In this document: positions 7,851-10,296 of the stretch, in pieces | Layout: every line of letters starts with the position of its first letter | How positions within the stretch are numbered: position 1 is the stretch's first letter | Origin: CAYYJS01 sp964472315 | GTDB taxonomy: Bacteria; Verrucomicrobiota; Kiritimatiellia; UBA8416 | Direction: 5' to 3' | Assembly: GCA_964472315.1 (NCBI GenBank) | Contig: CAYYJS010000080.1 | Coordinates: forward strand, 1 to 10,296 | DNA: 10,296 nt | The notes under the pieces: generated by a model | Told to the model about the DNA's origin: nothing | The model's database searches: none | Seen by the model: only the letters and a program-made list of their open reading frames with translations | Program-made: the position numbers and the translations under genes

Positions 7851-8944
7851 CGTCGTTCCTCGATCACGAAACGGCTGTAGAACACGGCCTGGTCTTTGCG
7901 GAACAGGGCGTCGGCCTCGGCATCGTGGCGCATTACGCGGTCGGTCAGCGGCGCCGGACAGGTGCGTGGCGCCAGCATGTTCCAATACGCAAAACGCGCT
8001 CCCGGGCGGGCGCTCGCGAGTAGGCGCGCGTATACGGCGGCGCATTGATCGAGCGTGAGGTACTCGAAGATGTCGGACAGGTTATAGCCGTCAAAACTGT
8101 CCGCGCCGTAAGTCGCGGCGACGGCGTCGATGGCACCATGGTGCAGAACCAGATTGTCGATCCGGTCCCGGATGGCGGCATACGGTTCGGGTTGCAGGTA
8201 GTAGGGCAGTGCCGGCCCGAAGTTCCCCGTCAGGACATAGCGCAGGTAGGGATTGGCCGAAACATCGAGTTCCGTGAGCCCGTAGCGGGCGCGCTCGAGA
8301 ATACGCGCCGCGACGGCGCCCTCGACATGCCGGAAGAAAGCGGGATCGCGTCCCAGATGTCCCATCATACGGCGACCGAAAAAGACGCGGAACAGCAATT
8401 GCCAGCGGCGGTTGTCCCATGTTTCCGTGTAGAAGCGGCGGCGTGCCGCAAGCTCCTTGGGTTGCAGCAGGGCCTCGATCGTGGCGCGGTGGTGGATCAG
8501 CGGCAGGATACATGTGCGAAAAAGTCGAAAGTAGCGCTCGAACTTGCCGGCATGAATGAACCCGGCCACGAGATCGGCGCCGTGCGTGTCCCAGTAGCGA
8601 CGCGCATGTCCGGCGAGCGACGGCCGCACGACTTGGTAGGTTCGTACGCGATCATTGGCCGGCACGATGCCGGAAAAACGCAGGAATGCCGGTTGGTCGA
8701 GCGCGCGTATTGCTGCTAGGCGCAGTTCCGTGCAGGCGATCTGCGCGGGGTTGAGATCGGCGGCCACCACCGTTGCGCCGGATGCCAGGAGGGCCAGCGC
8801 GTTGTCGCCTGCGGACGCAATGGACAGGATGCGTTTGCCTGTCGCCGGTTGCAGGGCCCCGATAAGCAACCGCGGATCTTCCCAGCAGTTGGCGTAGCGG
8901 ACAAATCCGAAGTTCGCATCGGGGATGTTGGCGGCATCAGTCAT
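7847..8944 (-). CDS. DUF3419 / BtaA-like SAM-dependent protein (candidate 3-amino-3-carboxypropyl transferase)
   Basis: A 365-residue protein of the DUF3419 family. The N-terminus FGFVRYANCWEDPRLL (12-27) is the family hallmark. It is followed by a Rossmann SAM-binding motif ILSIASAGDNALALL (39-53), the acidic turn VVAADLNPAQ (59-68), and a late DGYNLSDIFEYLT (285-297). The family includes BtaA, which transfers the 3-amino-3-carboxypropyl group of S-adenosylmethionine to diacylglycerol in betaine lipid synthesis. No N-methyltransferase (BtaB) is present here, so either the product stays unmethylated, the acceptor differs, or BtaB lies elsewhere. The ATG at 8944 overlaps the end of the HMG-CoA reductase gene by 8 bp (ATGACTGA). 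There is no clear ribosome site, which suggests re-initiation. An alternative ATG at 8965 would add seven residues and also lacks a ribosome site. The family call is firm; the substrate is inferred. Confidence 0.85.
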   Translation of the reverse strand: MTDAANIPDANFGFVRYANCWEDPRLLIGALQPATGKRILSIASAGDNALALLASGATVVAADLNPAQIACTELRLAAIRALDQPAFLRFSGIVPANDRVRTYQVVRPSLAGHARRYWDTHGADLVAGFIHAGKFERYFRLFRTCILPLIHHRATIEALLQPKELAARRRFYTETWDNRRWQLLFRVFFGRRMMGHLGRDPAFFRHVEGAVAARILERARYGLTELDVSANPYLRYVLTGNFGPALPYYLQPEPYAAIRDRIDNLVLHHGAIDAVAATYGADSFDGYNLSDIFEYLTLDQCAAVYARLLASARPGARFAYWNMLAPRTCPAPLTDRVMRHDAEADALFRKDQAVFYSRFVIEERR

Positions 8945-10217
8945 GCGAATGTCTGAACGTGGCATGTGCGCGCGCAAAATGGCCGCTGGCGAGTGCGGCA
9001 ATGATGGATACTTCCCCGGCCAGGACTGTGGCGGCGCACAGTTCGGCGAACTTGCGGGCGTGGCCGGTGCCTTCGCAGCCGAGCATCCGCAGGCAGTCGC
9101 GGGCGCCGGGTAGAAACGTGCCGCCACCGACCGTGCCGACCGTCAGGTTAGGGAGGCTGACGGAGACATAGAGATCGCCGCCATCGGTTACCTGCATCGT
9201 CGTGATACCGACTGACGCTTCGGAGAGGCAGGCGATATCCTGGCCGCAGCATAGGAACAGTGCCGCCAAGGCGTTGGCATAGTGTCCCTGCACGCCGATC
9301 GAGCCGCTCTGGACGCCGCCGAGCGTCGAAACACGGCAGTATTCGGCCATCGCCTCCGGCGTGGAGTGCAGGAAGCGCGCGACATCGATCCCGGCGATTG
9401 AGGCCTCGGCCACGACCTTGCGCCCGCGATGCGAGAGGAACGCAAGCATGGTCGCTTTCTTGTCCCCCGAAAGATTGCCTTCGACGTACCACTGCCGCGG
9501 CTTTACGGGGCTTGCCGTTTCGATCCAGCGGCACACATGCTCGGTGGCAACCGTGACCATGTTCTGACCGGCGGCGTCGGCCGTTGTGAATTCCAGGATC
9601 AGGAAGACCGTGTTGCTGTTCAGTGCCGGACGAATGTCGATCAACTGTCCGTGACGTGTCGTTTCCGCGGCAAGTTCCTGGAATCGTTGAAGGTTCGTGA
9701 CGGCCCAGCGTACGAAAAGACCGGCATCGACGATCGAGTCGAACGTGAACGCGGGTGCCCGGCTGATGGACTCCGAGACACTGATCGCGGTAACGCCGCC
9801 GTTGCGGCTGACGACATGGGCCCCGCGGTGATAGGATGCGACGAGGGCCCCTTCGGTGGTGGCCAGCGGCACGTAGAAATCGCCACGTGCGAAAAGCCCG
9901 GTTACGCGCAGTGGTCCGATGATACCGACGGGGATGTGGGTGAACCCGATGAAATTCTCCGTCGCGCCCTGCATGGCTTCCGGTGCGATATCCGGCAGTT
10001 CGTGGTAAAGTGCCTCGGGGACGTGCCCCGCTGCCCGCAGAAATGCGCGGCGTCTGGCGAGACCGGCGGGTGAGCTGTCATTGCCGGCAGGAACGCGGTC
10101 CGGAAGTGGTGTCACCTGTGGATCGGCCCACGGCATCCCGGCGCGTAGCGCATCGAGATCGATTTCCCGTTCGAGCCCATCCAGAAACTGTGTGGTTCGA
10201 CGCGCGGATTGCGGCAT
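8937..10217 (-). CDS. Hydroxymethylglutaryl-CoA reductase (class I-type, soluble)
   Basis: A 426-residue protein corresponding to the catalytic domain only, with no membrane anchor. Motifs: ENFIGFTHIPVGIIGPL (87-103), LATTEGALVAS with catalytic-type E122 (118-128), DAAGQNM (214-220) at the cofactor-binding position that reads DAMGMNM in many class I enzymes, GNLSGDKKATM with K253, CCGQDIA with D327, GTVGGGTFLP (361-370), and SGHFARAH near the C-terminus with H418. All the catalytic Glu, Lys, Asp and His positions are therefore present. It reduces HMG-CoA to mevalonate with two NADPH, the committed step of the mevalonate pathway; class I enzymes normally use NADPH. It is the first gene of the operon. 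The ATG at 10217 has GAGGGAAG about 9 bases upstream, and a candidate promoter lies just ahead. No other mevalonate gene is in the window, so the downstream kinases must be encoded elsewhere. Confidence 0.95.
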   Translation of the reverse strand: MPQSARRTTQFLDGLEREIDLDALRAGMPWADPQVTPLPDRVPAGNDSSPAGLARRRAFLRAAGHVPEALYHELPDIAPEAMQGATENFIGFTHIPVGIIGPLRVTGLFARGDFYVPLATTEGALVASYHRGAHVVSRNGGVTAISVSESISRAPAFTFDSIVDAGLFVRWAVTNLQRFQELAAETTRHGQLIDIRPALNSNTVFLILEFTTADAAGQNMVTVATEHVCRWIETASPVKPRQWYVEGNLSGDKKATMLAFLSHRGRKVVAEASIAGIDVARFLHSTPEAMAEYCRVSTLGGVQSGSIGVQGHYANALAALFLCCGQDIACLSEASVGITTMQVTDGGDLYVSVSLPNLTVGTVGGGTFLPGARDCLRMLGCEGTGHARKFAELCAATVLAGEVSIIAALASGHFARAHATFRHSHD

Positions 10218-10221
10218 GGAT

Positions 10222-10230
10222 GCTTCCCTC
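10222..10230 (-). promoter_or_regulatory. Ribosome binding site of the HMG-CoA reductase gene
   Basis: GAGGGAAGC on the minus strand ends a few bases before the ATG at 10217, with the GAGG core 9 bases from it. It supports this start over any internal methionine such as residue 28. Confidence 0.6.
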
Positions 10231-10239
10231 GTGTGGATA

Positions 10240-10269
10240 CTTCTAGCAGACTCAGTCGTACGACGTCAA
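10240..10269 (-). promoter_or_regulatory. Candidate sigma70-like promoter of the seven-gene operon
   Basis: On the minus strand, TTGACG (10269-10264) is followed after 18 bases by TAGAAG (10245-10240). This matches the -35 consensus well and the -10 moderately (4 of 6). A start near 10233 would leave a very short leader ahead of the ATG at 10217. A perfect palindrome, GTCGTACGAC (10255-10264), touches the -35 box and fills part of the spacer, so it could be an operator. This is the only non-coding stretch upstream of the operon in the window. The assignment rests on consensus alone, and the true promoter could lie beyond the right edge. Confidence 0.35.
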
Positions 10270-10296
10270 TATTCAGACCCATCCGCAGCCGGCCGG

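Noticed and set aside
7089..7880. Plus-strand open frame of 263 codons, Gln/Gly/Arg rich
   Set aside because: It is the complement of the hydrophobic codons of the kinase-like membrane protein, so the composition is a shadow effect.
7851..8045. Upstream start (8045) for the kinase-like gene
   Set aside because: The extension lies inside the DUF3419 gene and is Arg/Pro-rich. The ATG at 7850 has a good ribosome site and begins directly before a membrane segment.
1..10296. tRNA, rRNA, CRISPR array or insertion sequence
   Set aside because: No repeat-spacer pattern, transposase motif, terminal inverted repeats or cloverleaf-like segment was seen, and coding sequence fills nearly all of the window.

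Overview
The window is GC-rich (about 60 %) bacterial DNA that is densely coded on the minus strand. The tight gene overlaps and clear Shine-Dalgarno sequences (GGAG/GAGG type) show a bacterium. I cannot name the genus or phylum from this window. A class I-type HMG-CoA reductase is less common in bacteria than the class II enzyme and does not settle the lineage.

Layout, in the direction of transcription (right to left). A short leader (10296-10218) carries a possible sigma70-like promoter with a 10-bp palindrome in its spacer. Seven co-directional genes follow, which look like one operon: (1) HMG-CoA reductase, 10217-8937; (2) a DUF3419/BtaA-like SAM-dependent protein, 8944-7847; (3) a polyprenol/phytol-kinase-like membrane protein with an extra C-terminal membrane half, 7850-6480; (4) a two-part GNAT-fold acyltransferase-like protein, 6489-5437; (5) an AMP-forming acyl ligase resembling OleC, 5440-3899; (6) a UbiA-like membrane prenyltransferase, 3898-2936; (7) a large PEP-synthase/rifampin-phosphotransferase-like dikinase, 2939-240. 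Every junction overlaps or abuts: 8 bp, ATGA (4 bp), 10 bp, ATGA (4 bp), 0 bp (TAG directly followed by ATG), and 3 bp if the TTG start of gene 7 is right. Such packing suggests translational coupling and a shared pathway.

At the left edge, on the plus strand and convergent with the operon, lies the 3' end of an AlbA_2-type ATP-binding regulator gene. Its conserved frame breaks near position 208. A short homologous-looking tail continues in another frame to a stop at 280-282, inside the 3' end of gene 7, so it looks like a decayed gene.

Taken together, the operon reads as an undescribed isoprenoid or lipid pathway. HMG-CoA reductase commits carbon to mevalonate, the kinase-like protein and the UbiA-like protein handle polyprenyl substrates at the membrane, and the ligase activates an acid. 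The BtaA-like, GNAT-like and dikinase-like proteins would be tailoring steps. The individual family assignments are well supported by motifs. The pathway and its product are inference.
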